From Microbacterium sp. LWO13-1.2 (lineage in GTDB: Bacteria; Actinomycetota; Actinomycetes; Actinomycetales; Microbacteriaceae): DNA of 64,000 bases. The stretch lies in contig NZ_CP151634.1 in the NCBI RefSeq assembly GCF_038397725.1, positions 3,596,001 through 3,660,000 of the forward strand, given 5' to 3'. Under the pieces are notes generated by a model. It did not search any database, had not been told where the DNA came from, and was given only the letters and a program-made list of their open reading frames with translations. The translations under genes and the position numbers were made by a program. Shown here one piece after another: positions 8,497 to 18,077 of the stretch (position 1 is its first letter; the number at the start of each line of letters is the position of its first letter).

Positions 8497-9783
8497 CTAG
8501 ATCTCTTCCTCGTCGGCTTCTTCGTCGTCATCGTCCTCGTCGGAGCGGATGCTGCCCATTTCGTGCTCGTGCCACTCATCCCACTCCTGCATGAGCCGCT
8601 CGATCGCACCGTGGAACTTCTCGGAAGCGACTCCTGGCGTGGTGTCGCCGAAGTAATGCTGCACCCACATCTGCAGGCGGGCGATGGCCTCCGCGTCAGC
8701 GCCGACCCTCTCCACCTCGGCGACGATGTCGGCAGCGGCATCCGTCGTCAACCATTCGCAGTCGGCGAGGTACCCGGTGGTGTCGACCGAAGCCCGCTCA
8801 TCTGCGGGGCGGGTGATCATCAGCGGCTTTCCTGCCGCGAGCCGGTCGTAGACCATCGCCGAGATGTCGACGATGGCGACATCGGCGGAGGCGAGCTGCC
8901 AGCCGAGATCCGGGCCGTTGTCGTAGACGTGCTGGGCGGTGGCATCCGCGACATTCGCGGCAGCCACTGCCGCGATGATCCGACGATGAGCGGCCCCGTA
9001 CTCCTCGTCGACCACCCCGCTGCGCGGGTGCGGGCGGTAGATAACCCGATGGGTCCCCGTGGACAGCAGTGCGGTCACCAGCGCTTCGCCGTGGGTCGCG
9101 ATCGAGCCGTAGTGCGCGCTCGGGCGGTCGCCCTCCCAGGTCGGGGCGTAGAGCACCACGGTGCGCTCGTCGGGGGTGTACGGCAGCGTTCCCGAGTAGT
9201 GGTCGGCCTGCGGCCGGCCGATCTCGATCGTCCGCGCATCGATGTCGTAGTTCCACAGTGTGCGGGAGAGCCGGTCACGCGCAGCCTGCCCGGCCACGAA
9301 GGCGTAGTCGTAGGCCTTGTACTGGTTCGTGGTCATGTACATCTTGTCGGACTCGCCGTGATTGATGAACACGTGCCAGCGGCGTCCGTACCGGAACATC
9401 TGGAAGTTTCGGGTGTTCTGGTTCACGTACAGGACGACGCGGATGTCCTGCTTCGCGATGAACTTCTCCAGGTCGCGCACCGTCGGCACGAAGGTGATCG
9501 GCGGGGCGCCCTCCTCCTCGAGCAGCTTTTCCGCACCGGTCGCGTTGCGGGAGATCACGACGACCGGCCAGCGCTTGGCGAGCTCCGCGAGCGGGCGGTA
9601 CCACTGACGCATCTGGTACATGTTCACCGCACCGTCGGCGAAGTACACCGCCACCTTGAAGTGGGCGACCGGGAGCGGCCCGTCCGTCTGCAGCCGACGC
9701 CGCACGCGTTGCACGGCGGATCGCGAGACCAGCGCTCGCCTGAGCAGGCGATATGCCTTCGTCGCATCGGAAACTGCACCCAT
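8497..9783 (-). CDS. CDP-glycerol:poly(glycerophosphate) glycerophosphotransferase-like protein (TagF/TagB family), copy A
   Basis: 428 aa. This GT-B family adds glycerol-phosphate or other polyol-phosphate units to wall teichoic acid chains at the inner membrane face. Visible motifs: FINHGESDK near residue 140 (equivalent to the HG motif), VVLYAPTWEGD near 215, YRPHPRSG near 250, and VAIVDISAMVYDRLAAGKPL near 315, the nucleotide-binding part. The tail is extremely acidic (about a dozen D/E residues). It is a close paralogue of the next gene and very probably arose by tandem duplication. The ATG at 9783 is chosen because TATCCT lies 6 nt upstream and because the paralogue starts at the same place. 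Confidence 0.85.
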   Translation of the reverse strand: MGAVSDATKAYRLLRRALVSRSAVQRVRRRLQTDGPLPVAHFKVAVYFADGAVNMYQMRQWYRPLAELAKRWPVVVISRNATGAEKLLEEEGAPPITFVPTVRDLEKFIAKQDIRVVLYVNQNTRNFQMFRYGRRWHVFINHGESDKMYMTTNQYKAYDYAFVAGQAARDRLSRTLWNYDIDARTIEIGRPQADHYSGTLPYTPDERTVVLYAPTWEGDRPSAHYGSIATHGEALVTALLSTGTHRVIYRPHPRSGVVDEEYGAAHRRIIAAVAAANVADATAQHVYDNGPDLGWQLASADVAIVDISAMVYDRLAAGKPLMITRPADERASVDTTGYLADCEWLTTDAAADIVAEVERVGADAEAIARLQMWVQHYFGDTTPGVASEKFHGAIERLMQEWDEWHEHEMGSIRSDEDDDDEEADEEEI

Positions 9784-9789
9784 CCTTCC

Positions 9790-9795
9790 AGGATA
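9790..9795 (-). promoter_or_regulatory. -10 element of leaderless TagF-like gene A
   Basis: TATCCT on the minus strand, 6-nt spacer, then ATG at 9783. Confidence 0.65.
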
Positions 9796-9854
9796 CTGAG
9801 TCGCCGCCGCCGTCACGGCTCCGCGAGATCACGATGCGGCGGCGACCTCGGGCC

Positions 9855-11132
9855 TCAGATCTCCGGTTGATCGAGGGCGTCGTCCTCCCCCGCATCCGCC
9901 GACGGCTGCAGGAAGTCGCCGTCCAGAGCGTGCCAGCGCTCCCACTCGGCCATCAGCTGCTCGATGGCCGCATGGAACTTCGCCGTCGCGACGCCCTGGC
10001 TCGTATCGCCGAAGTAGTGCCGTACCCAGTGCCGCAGCCGCGCAGTGGCCTCTTCGTCAGCCCGGACACGGTCCACCTCGGCGACCACACCGGCGGCCGC
10101 ATCCGCCGTCAGCCACTCGCAGTCCGAGAGGTAGCCCTCGTCATCGATCCGCGCGAGAGGGTCGACAGGACGAGTGATCAGCAGCGGCTTCCCGATGGCG
10201 AGGCGGTCATAGATCATCGCCGAGACGTCGACGATGGCCACGTCGGCCGCCGCAAGCTGCCAACCCACCTCCGGCCCGTCGTCGTGGACGTGGTTGGCGC
10301 CCGGATCGGCGGTGTTCGCGGCGGCGATCGCGGCGATGATGCGCGCGCTGGCCGCCCCGTACGCCGGCGCGATCACCCCGCTGCGAGGATGCGGACGGTA
10401 GATCACCCTGTGCCGGCCGGTGGCGAGCAGTTCCGCGACGAGTCGCTCACCGTGCGAGATCACGGATCCGTAGCTCATCGACGCACGATCTCCCTCCCAC
10501 GTCGGGGCGTACAGCACGACGGTGCGCTCGTCCGTCGGGTACGGCGTCGCGGCGAGATAGTGATCGGCCTGTGGCCGCCCGATCTCGAGGGTGCGCTGAT
10601 CGACGTCGTAGCCCCAGAGGGTGCGCGAGAGCCGATCGCGCGCCGCCTGACCGGCGACCAGCGCGTAGTCGTACGCCTTGAACTGGTTGCTGACCATGTA
10701 GACCTTGTCGGATTCGCCGTGGTTGATGAACACATGCCAGCGGCGCCCGTACCGGAACATCTGGAAATTGCGGGTGTTCTGATTCACGTACAGGACGATC
10801 CGAATGTCCTGATCGGCGATGTACCGTTCCAGATCGCGGATCTTCGGAACGTATGCGACCGGCAGGACACCGTCGTCGAGAAGCGCTTCGGCGCCGACGG
10901 CGGAACGCGACAGCACGACGATCGGCCACCGTTCGGCCAGTTCCGTGAGGGGCCGGTACCACTGCCTGATCTGGTACATGTTCACGGCGGAATCGGCGAA
11001 ATACACCGCTATCCGGAACTGATTCTCCGCCGGCGGTTCGACCCGGCTCCGCACCCGCTGGGCGGCCGCGCGCGACGCGACCGCGCGACGGATCAGACGG
11101 TAGGCCTTCTTCGAGTCTCTGATGACATGCAT
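9855..11132 (-). CDS. CDP-glycerol glycerophosphotransferase-like protein (TagF/TagB family), copy B
   Basis: 425 aa, aligned along its whole length with copy A. Shared blocks include AYRL(L/I)RRA near the start, VLYVNQNTRNFQMFRYGRRW, the HG motif, LYAPTWEGDR and YRPHPRSGV. The C-terminal tail is again acidic but different in sequence (ends DQPEI versus EEEI). The two genes lie head to tail with about 70 nt between them, and each has its own leaderless promoter. Divergence of the tails may tune membrane or partner contacts, which is inference. The start is ATG at 11132; an open frame continues upstream but is not homologous to copy A. Confidence 0.85.
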   Translation of the reverse strand: MHVIRDSKKAYRLIRRAVASRAAAQRVRSRVEPPAENQFRIAVYFADSAVNMYQIRQWYRPLTELAERWPIVVLSRSAVGAEALLDDGVLPVAYVPKIRDLERYIADQDIRIVLYVNQNTRNFQMFRYGRRWHVFINHGESDKVYMVSNQFKAYDYALVAGQAARDRLSRTLWGYDVDQRTLEIGRPQADHYLAATPYPTDERTVVLYAPTWEGDRASMSYGSVISHGERLVAELLATGRHRVIYRPHPRSGVIAPAYGAASARIIAAIAAANTADPGANHVHDDGPEVGWQLAAADVAIVDVSAMIYDRLAIGKPLLITRPVDPLARIDDEGYLSDCEWLTADAAAGVVAEVDRVRADEEATARLRHWVRHYFGDTSQGVATAKFHAAIEQLMAEWERWHALDGDFLQPSADAGEDDALDQPEI

Positions 11133-11138
11133 CCCTCG

Positions 11139-11144
11139 ACGGTA
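11139..11144 (-). promoter_or_regulatory. -10 element of leaderless TagF-like gene B
   Basis: TACCGT on the minus strand, 6-nt spacer, then ATG at 11132. The divergent GT2 gene starts at 11184, so the two promoters share about 50 bp. Confidence 0.6.
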
Positions 11145-11183
11145 ATCAGCGAACCTCCGAGGTCCCCGTGACATGATCGACGG

Positions 11184-12254
11184 ATGCATGACAACGAATC
11201 CGCAATGTCGCCGTCCGGCGTCTCGTTCGTCATGCCGGTTCTCAATGAACGCGCCTACCTCGAGCACGCCGTCGCATCCGTGCTCGCGCAGGAGCTCGAC
11301 GGCCCGGCCGAGCTGGTGCTCGCCCTCGGCCCGTCCACAGACGGCACCACCGAACTCGCCCGAGAGCTCGCCGCCGACGACGATCGCATCCGGCTCGTCG
11401 ACAACCCCGCCGCGCACATCCCGGTCGGGCTGAACGAGGCCATCCGAGCCAGTCGCTACGCGACGATCATCCGCGTGGATGCGCACTCGGAGCTCTCCCC
11501 CGGATACGCCGCTCGCGCGCTGCTCACCCTGGAGCGGACCGGGGCGGCGAACGTCGGCGGCGTCATGCGCGCCGACGGCCGCACCCCGTTCCAGAAGGCC
11601 GTCGCCCGTCTGTACAACTCCCCCATCGGCCTCGGTGGCGGTGCCTACCACGGCGGCAGCCACGAGGGCGAAGCCGAGTCCGCCTACCTCGGCGTGATGC
11701 GCCGGGAGGTGCTCGAAGAGGTCGGGCTGTTCGATGAAACCGTCCGTCGCGGCGAGGACTGGGAACTCAACCTGCGCATCCGGCAGGCAGGGCATCGCGT
11801 CTGGTTCGACCCGGCGCTGTCGGTCACCTACTGGCCTCGCGAGAGCTGGCTGCGCCTGGCGCGGCAGTTCAACGCGACGGGGGCATGGCGAGGCGAGCTG
11901 GTGCGGCGCTTCGGACGCCGTAACGGCATCCGCTACTTCGCCCCTCCCGCGCTGGTGGTCCTCATCGCCGTGGCACTGGTGGTCGCCGCGCTGCAGTTGA
12001 TCGGCGTCATCACCGGTATCGCTTCGGTCATCGCGTCCCTCGTCTACCTACCCCTCGTCGCGTACGTGGTGCTGGTGCTGGGGGTCGCCCTCGCCCCCGG
12101 TGGCGGCGGTCTCCGTCAGCGATTGTGGACGCTGCTCGTGCTCCCCACGATGCACATCTCCTGGGGGCTCGGCTTCCTGGGTGGGGTGCTGCGCGGCGCG
12201 CGCGACACCGTCGACGCATCGCGCCTCGGAACCCGCAACACCCCGCTGCCGTAG
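11184..12254 (+). CDS. GT2 family glycosyltransferase with C-terminal membrane segments
   Basis: 356 aa. The N-terminal GT-A domain has SFVMPVLNER near residue 14, a DGTTE loop, RVDAHSELSPGY near 96 (DXD-like nucleotide/metal site) and GEDWELNLRIRQAGH near 195 (catalytic ED region). Hydrophobic segments follow at about 255-280 and 285-310. The layout is that of polymer-synthesising or lipid-linked-sugar GT2 enzymes, so the product is probably a membrane-linked glycan. The start ATG at 11184 has CATGAT 6 nt upstream. It is the only + strand gene in this cluster. Confidence 0.85.
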   Translation: MHDNESAMSPSGVSFVMPVLNERAYLEHAVASVLAQELDGPAELVLALGPSTDGTTELARELAADDDRIRLVDNPAAHIPVGLNEAIRASRYATIIRVDAHSELSPGYAARALLTLERTGAANVGGVMRADGRTPFQKAVARLYNSPIGLGGGAYHGGSHEGEAESAYLGVMRREVLEEVGLFDETVRRGEDWELNLRIRQAGHRVWFDPALSVTYWPRESWLRLARQFNATGAWRGELVRRFGRRNGIRYFAPPALVVLIAVALVVAALQLIGVITGIASVIASLVYLPLVAYVVLVLGVALAPGGGGLRQRLWTLLVLPTMHISWGLGFLGGVLRGARDTVDASRLGTRNTPLP

Positions 12255-12266
12255 TCACGGCGTAGG

Positions 12267-13703
12267 TCAGCGGGTCACGAACCCCTGATCGAGGATGCGG
12301 GCGACCACGCGCTGTGCGGCATGGCCGTCGTCGCGTGTGTTGAACTGGGCGCGCCAGGCCGCGTAGCGGGACGCGTATGCCGCCTCGTGCCCGGTATCGG
12401 CCAGAGCCGCCGTGAGTTCCTCCTGCGTGTGCACCAGCGGACCGGGCGCCCGGTCTGCGAGGTCGAAGTAGAACCCACGCAGCTCGCCGCGGTAGTGGTC
12501 GAGATCCGGCACCAGGAAGTACATCGGCTTGCCGGTGACGCTGAAGTCGAACATCACCGAGGAGTAGTCGGTGATCAGACCGTCGGCGGCGAGCAGCAGC
12601 TGCGCCGTCTCGGGATAGCCGGTGACGTCGATCACGCGTGCGCCCGCCCGGTCACGGCCCGGCTTCAGTGTGCGCGAGTGCCCGCGGACCAGGACGACCG
12701 CGTCGGCCTGCTGGGCAAGCAGCTCGAGGTCGACGAAATCCACGATCTCCGCGCGGTCGTCGCGCCAGGTCGGCGCGTAGAGGAGTACGCGCTCATCGGC
12801 CCCGATGCCGAGCGCCGTGCGGACGGCCGCCGTGTCACCCGTGCGGAGCACGTCGTTGCGCGGATAGCCCTCGGTCCAGATCGGTCGCCCGAAGAATGCG
12901 TATGCCTTCTTGAGAATACGAGCGGAGTAGGGATTCTGCGCGAGCAGCACGTCCCACCGCCGCGCCTCCTTCACCACCGCAGCCATCCGACGCGGGTCGA
13001 ACCCGGGTCGGTGCAGCGCCAGGCGCTTGAGCGGGGTGCCGTGCCACGTCTGCAGCACTTTCTGGCCGGGCTTGCGGGCGAATCGGCGACGCAGCCAGTC
13101 GTTGACCACCAGGAGCCGCGCCGCAGCCCTCGCCTGCCACCATTCGGGGCTGCCCTCGACGACGGCGATGGCGCCCTCCGGAACAGCGACAGAGAGATCC
13201 GTCACGCTCCAGTACCGGCGCACCCCCGGCGCCTGCACGGCGAGCTCCCGGTCGATCGCCTGCGGATTGCAGCCGACGCTCTGTCCGTAGAAGCTCTCGA
13301 AGAACACCGCGTTCTCGGTGCCGCCGGTCTGGGCGACATACCGCTCCTCCAGCGTCGACTGCCCGAGGGAGCTCTCGTACACCGGATCCAGCGGCGGCGC
13401 GATGCTCACGACGGCGCCGTCGAGCGCGACACGGAGCCGCGGAAGCAGGGTCGATGCGATGGACAACCCGTCGAGGGAAGCCCCGTCGACGCGGAGTTCA
13501 TACTCTCCAGCGGGCAGGGGAAGTTCCGCTCCACCCCAGCGTGAAGCGCGTAGCGGGAACGTCGCCTTCCACGTCTTCCCTCCGCCCGTGATCCTGGCGT
13601 CGACCCGCGCACGGGACCCGACCAGCTCGGCGCGCGCCGGACGCCCGCCTTCACCGGCGATGATCAGCGTCTCCGCCTGCTCATCGATGCGGGCCGTTGT
13701 CAT
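12267..13703 (-). CDS. TagF-like glycerophosphotransferase, long form
   Basis: 478 aa. An N-terminal domain of about 120 residues, perhaps a beta-sandwich, precedes the CDP-glycerol transferase domain. Motifs: LQTWHGTPLKRL near residue 217, LLYAPTWRDDR near 305, VRGHS near 338 and GLITDYSSVMFDF near 375, all signatures of teichoic acid polymerases. The start ATG overlaps the stop of the upstream gene as ATGA (13700-13703), so it is translationally coupled to it. Together they probably act on the same polymer. Confidence 0.9.
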   Translation of the reverse strand: MTTARIDEQAETLIIAGEGGRPARAELVGSRARVDARITGGGKTWKATFPLRASRWGGAELPLPAGEYELRVDGASLDGLSIASTLLPRLRVALDGAVVSIAPPLDPVYESSLGQSTLEERYVAQTGGTENAVFFESFYGQSVGCNPQAIDRELAVQAPGVRRYWSVTDLSVAVPEGAIAVVEGSPEWWQARAAARLLVVNDWLRRRFARKPGQKVLQTWHGTPLKRLALHRPGFDPRRMAAVVKEARRWDVLLAQNPYSARILKKAYAFFGRPIWTEGYPRNDVLRTGDTAAVRTALGIGADERVLLYAPTWRDDRAEIVDFVDLELLAQQADAVVLVRGHSRTLKPGRDRAGARVIDVTGYPETAQLLLAADGLITDYSSVMFDFSVTGKPMYFLVPDLDHYRGELRGFYFDLADRAPGPLVHTQEELTAALADTGHEAAYASRYAAWRAQFNTRDDGHAAQRVVARILDQGFVTR

Positions 13704-14953
13704 GATGCTCCCTTCGGCGCAGGGATACCCCGCGCACGGATTGCCTGGTACACCCGTCGGGTGTTGCGTCCGTCGCGGTACGCGTGCATCTCCGCGCTGA
13801 GCGTAGCGGAACGGTCGGACCTCGCGGTGAAGGCTTCCTCATCCGTGAGGAGTCGATCCAACTGCGTGCCCAGCTCGTCCCAGTCCGCCGCGGCGTCGCC
13901 ACCGGCCACGTCTTCGAAGCGTCCGTAGAACCCACGGGTGCGGGCGTACTCGGCAGCGTCAGGAGCGAGGAACAGCACCGGAATCGCCAGCAGGCCGACA
14001 TCGAAGGCGAGCGAGGAGTAGTCGGTGATCAGCACGTCGACGGCGGCGAGCGCGGGAGTCACATCGGGCAGATCGCGGGAGCCCAGCAACCGCACCCGTC
14101 GACTGGGCAGCGGCGGCGTGTAGCCGCCTTCGCCGAGGGGGTGCGAACGGATCAGCAGCACGGCGTTGCGCTCCTCGAGCAGGCGGATGATCCGCACCCA
14201 CTCCTCGGCCGTCGGCACCGCCGGGTCGGCCGCACCGTCACGCCAGGTGGGCGCGTACAAGGCCACGCGCGCGCCATCCGGCAGAGCACCGACAGTGTCG
14301 GCGAGCAGACGGGATGCCGCCGCGCGACGTTCTGCGTGCGGCCCAGCGGAGAGCACATCCACACGCGGCTCCCCCGTGACGATGATCCGTTCGTCACCGA
14401 GGCCGAAGGCCGACTCCAGTCGACCACGTGAGCGATGCGAGGCCGCAGGGAGGACGCGAATGCGCTGGGCCGCAGCCCGGTACAGCACGGCGACCAGGCG
14501 CTGCAGCAGCGCCGCTCCCGGCACACGGGGCACCTGCGTCGTCGCCGGGGAATCGAGTCCGATGCGCTTGAGCGGGATGCCGTGCCACAGCTGCACCACG
14601 AATGCTCCGGCGACGGCGTAGCGGTTCACGTCACCGAGACCGTGGGTGACCACGAGGACGCCGGCGCGTGCCGTCTCCCACCAGCCCCGCAGACTCCCCT
14701 TGCGCGCCGTGCGGATGCCGAGTGCCTCCGCATCCTGCTCTTCACGCTCGGATGCGGTGAGCCAGAGCGTGTCGTGCCCCTCGGTGCGTGCAAGTCGTTG
14801 AAGGGCGAGTGCGCCGTCGCCGATTCCGGCTCCGCAGCCGAAGACCCAACGACTCCCGCGCGGGACCAGGAGCGTGCCTATGCGTCCCGCGGCATACACG
14901 GGGATCCGGAGCAGCTTGGCCGCATTGCCGGAGCCGAAAGAGAAGGACGCCAC
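13700..14953 (-). CDS. TagF/TagB-like glycerophosphotransferase
   Basis: 417 aa. Motifs: VQLWHGIPLKRIG near residue 120, VALYAPTWRDG near 228, LLIRSHPLG near 265 and DVLITDYSSLAFD near 305. It is first in a two-gene operon with the preceding entry. The start codon is GTG at 14953, lying inside the right arm (as transcribed) of the htrA terminator hairpin, with TAGGCT in the hairpin loop 6 nt upstream. The N-terminal FSFGSGNAAKLL segment looks like real protein, so I keep this start. Confidence 0.88.
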   Translation of the reverse strand: MASFSFGSGNAAKLLRIPVYAAGRIGTLLVPRGSRWVFGCGAGIGDGALALQRLARTEGHDTLWLTASEREEQDAEALGIRTARKGSLRGWWETARAGVLVVTHGLGDVNRYAVAGAFVVQLWHGIPLKRIGLDSPATTQVPRVPGAALLQRLVAVLYRAAAQRIRVLPAASHRSRGRLESAFGLGDERIIVTGEPRVDVLSAGPHAERRAAASRLLADTVGALPDGARVALYAPTWRDGAADPAVPTAEEWVRIIRLLEERNAVLLIRSHPLGEGGYTPPLPSRRVRLLGSRDLPDVTPALAAVDVLITDYSSLAFDVGLLAIPVLFLAPDAAEYARTRGFYGRFEDVAGGDAAADWDELGTQLDRLLTDEEAFTARSDRSATLSAEMHAYRDGRNTRRVYQAIRARGIPAPKGAS

Positions 14954-14983
14954 TCCGCGAGCCTATCGCGGGGTGGCGTCCTT
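14943..14983 (-). terminator. htrA terminator hairpin overlapping the next gene's promoter and start
   Basis: Outer stem of 11 bp (14943-14953 with 14973-14983) and inner stem of 6 bp (14955-14960 with 14966-14971) with a 5-nt loop. On the minus strand it follows the htrA stop by 16 nt and is followed by CTCTTTC. Confidence 0.75.
14960..14965 (-). promoter_or_regulatory. -10 element of leaderless TagF-like operon, inside a terminator
   Basis: TAGGCT on the minus strand in the loop of the htrA terminator, 6-nt spacer, then GTG at 14953. Confidence 0.6.
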
Positions 14984-14999
14984 ATCTGTGAACGGCGGG

Positions 15000-16619
15000 T
15001 CAGCCTGCGAGCTCTCCGAGCGTGACCTCGATCTCGTTCTCGCGACCGTCCCGGACGTAGGTGACCGTCGCCGTGCTCCCAGCGGCCGCTGCCCGTACCT
15101 GGGCCGTGAGGTCACTCGCGCTGGTGATCGGCACACCGTTGAAGGCGGTGACGATGTCGTCGGCCTTCAGACCACCGGCAGCAGCCGCGCCGCCGCTCGT
15201 GACCTCGGCGATGAACGCACCGGCGACCTCCGCGTCCTCGACCGAGGCGGCATCACGCACCGAGGCACCCAGCAGGCCGTGGGTCGCTGAGCCGTTGTCG
15301 ATGAGCTCCTTCGACACACGATCGGCGATGTTCGACGGGATCGAGAATCCGAGTCCGATCGATCCGGACTCCTCGGAGTTGCCGGAGCTGGCGATCGCGA
15401 CGTTGATGCCGATCAGCTCGCCCTTGCTGTTGACGAGCGCACCACCCGAGTTGCCGTGGTTGATCGCGGCGTCCGTCTGGATGACGGCGATCGAGATCGA
15501 CTCGGAGCTCTGCTGCTGACCGGAGCCGGGCATGTCGAACTGGAACGGTCCGCCTTCGCCCTCCTCCTCCGGCGCTTCCTCCTGAGGGGCGTCCTCGCTG
15601 GACGAGTCGGGAAGAGCGGATGAGGCGATCTGGATGCTGCGGTTCAGCGCGCTGACGATGCCCGTCGTCACGGAGTTCGACAGCCCCAAGGGGGCGCCGA
15701 GGGCGACGGCGGTGTCTCCGACATTGAGTTTCGACGAGTCGGCGAATTCGATCGGCGTGAGGCCCTTCGCGCCCTCGAGCTTGATCACGGCGAGATCGTA
15801 GATCGGGTCGGTGCCGACGATCGTGGCATCGTAGATGCGCCCGTCCGAGGTCGTGACGCGGATCGTCGGATCCGCTGCGGCACCGCCGAGCGTGACGACG
15901 TGAGTATTCGTCAGAACGTAACCGTCGTCGCTGATGATCACACCGGAGCCGCTGCCGCCCTCGTCGGTTCCCGCCACCTCGATGGTGACGACCGACGGCA
16001 GTGCCTTGGCGGCGATCGCCGTCGTCTCGTTGACGGAACCGGGATTGTTCACCGTGACCGTCTCCGGACCGGAGGCGACTCCGCTGGGCGGCGGAGTTCC
16101 GACGGCGCTCCAGATCGCACCGCCGCCGAATCCGGCGACGCCGCCGACGAGGGCTGCCGCCACAACGAGCGCTGCGACCTTCACGCCGCTGCGCGGCTTC
16201 TGGCCTGTGCCCTTCGCAGTATCTGCGACCGGAACGCCGGACGACGCGTTTCCCGGGACGTCGACGAAGCCGAGCGGCGCAGTGCTCCCCAGCGGGAGCG
16301 TCGGCTGCGAGGCACCGACGGGCGTCACCGGGAGTCCGAAGGCCGCACCAGCGGCCGGAGCCGTGTACGGACCTGCTGCCGGGGCGCCAGGTGGTACGAC
16401 CGGAGCCCCAGGAGGCGTGGCCGACGCGAACGCCGACGGCATTTCGTGTCCCTGGCTCGGCTGTGCCGGTGCAGCGAACGCCGGCACCTCTGCGATCGGC
16501 GCGGGGGCGACCGTGGCTTCTCCGGGCGCGGCGCTCCCTGTGGGGTTCGCGGCAGCATCTGCGGCCTGGGCCGGCGGCACAACGGGTGCCGTGTGGTCGT
16601 GGGTGTTGTCTTCGTTCAT
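15000..16619 (-). CDS. htrA: HtrA/DegP-like serine protease with PDZ domain
   Basis: 539 aa, membrane-anchored quality-control protease acting outside the membrane. Residues 1-145 are a Pro/Ala-rich cytoplasmic part, and one membrane segment lies at about 148-172. The trypsin-like domain has the triad His in TNTHVV (about 238), Asp in YDLAVIKL (about 270) and Ser in GNSGGAL (about 390); a C-terminal PDZ domain begins near 445. Between strands of the protease domain there is an acidic, Gln/Ser-rich insertion of about 40 residues that typical HtrA proteins lack. ATG at 16619 is preceded by AAGGAG. It is divergent from the aminotransferase gene. Confidence 0.93.
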   Translation of the reverse strand: MNEDNTHDHTAPVVPPAQAADAAANPTGSAAPGEATVAPAPIAEVPAFAAPAQPSQGHEMPSAFASATPPGAPVVPPGAPAAGPYTAPAAGAAFGLPVTPVGASQPTLPLGSTAPLGFVDVPGNASSGVPVADTAKGTGQKPRSGVKVAALVVAAALVGGVAGFGGGAIWSAVGTPPPSGVASGPETVTVNNPGSVNETTAIAAKALPSVVTIEVAGTDEGGSGSGVIISDDGYVLTNTHVVTLGGAAADPTIRVTTSDGRIYDATIVGTDPIYDLAVIKLEGAKGLTPIEFADSSKLNVGDTAVALGAPLGLSNSVTTGIVSALNRSIQIASSALPDSSSEDAPQEEAPEEEGEGGPFQFDMPGSGQQQSSESISIAVIQTDAAINHGNSGGALVNSKGELIGINVAIASSGNSEESGSIGLGFSIPSNIADRVSKELIDNGSATHGLLGASVRDAASVEDAEVAGAFIAEVTSGGAAAAGGLKADDIVTAFNGVPITSASDLTAQVRAAAAGSTATVTYVRDGRENEIEVTLGELAG

Positions 16620-16706
16620 GGTGTGTGCTCCTTCAACAACGCCCCTTCAGAATGAACCCCGTATCTGTGCGTTTCGTATGCTCGGGATGAGTTTCCGCTA
16701 TGGCCT

Positions 16707-16712
16707 TAGCCT
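16707..16712 (+). promoter_or_regulatory. -10 element of leaderless aminotransferase gene
   Basis: TAGCCT, 7-nt spacer, then ATG at 16720. Confidence 0.6.
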
Positions 16713-16719
16713 GTTCTTC

Positions 16720-17922
<1,203 letters not shown>

Positions 17923-17961
17923 CACCGTCTTTGGGCGCGGCGCTGCGTGTACCCGCGTGCC

Positions 17962-18037
17962 ACTTGCATGACCGATGCACACATGCAGGTCTGTAGTTCG
18001 GCGTGTCGCCCTGCAGGCGTGTTTTCGTCATGCAGGT
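17962..18037. repeat. 76-bp intergenic element with terminal inverted repeats
   Basis: ACTTGCATGAC at 17962-17972 and GTCATGCAGGT at 18027-18037 are inverted repeats with one mismatch. An inner copy of CATGCAGGT lies at 17982-17990, in the same direction as the right end (18029-18037). It sits between two convergent genes and has no coding sense I can support. It could be a REP/MITE-like element or a structured terminator. Confidence 0.45.
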
Positions 18038-18077
18038 TGAACGCGCTGACCATGTCGGCGCAGGATCCGCCGCGGGC

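Noticed and set aside
11133..11795. N-terminal extension of TagF-like copy B opposite the GT2 gene
   Set aside because: No homology to copy A; it overlaps the GT2 gene in antisense. The leaderless start at 11132 aligns with copy A.
16620..16700. A possible SigE-type promoter before htrA (GGAAAC-like -35)
   Set aside because: The spacing and -10 do not fit well; htrA in actinobacteria is often SigE-controlled, but the sequence here does not support a call.
15934..16719. N-terminal extension of the aminotransferase frame across htrA
   Set aside because: It runs antisense through htrA, is Pro/Ala/Thr-rich, and a leaderless promoter with family-like N-terminus is present at 16720.
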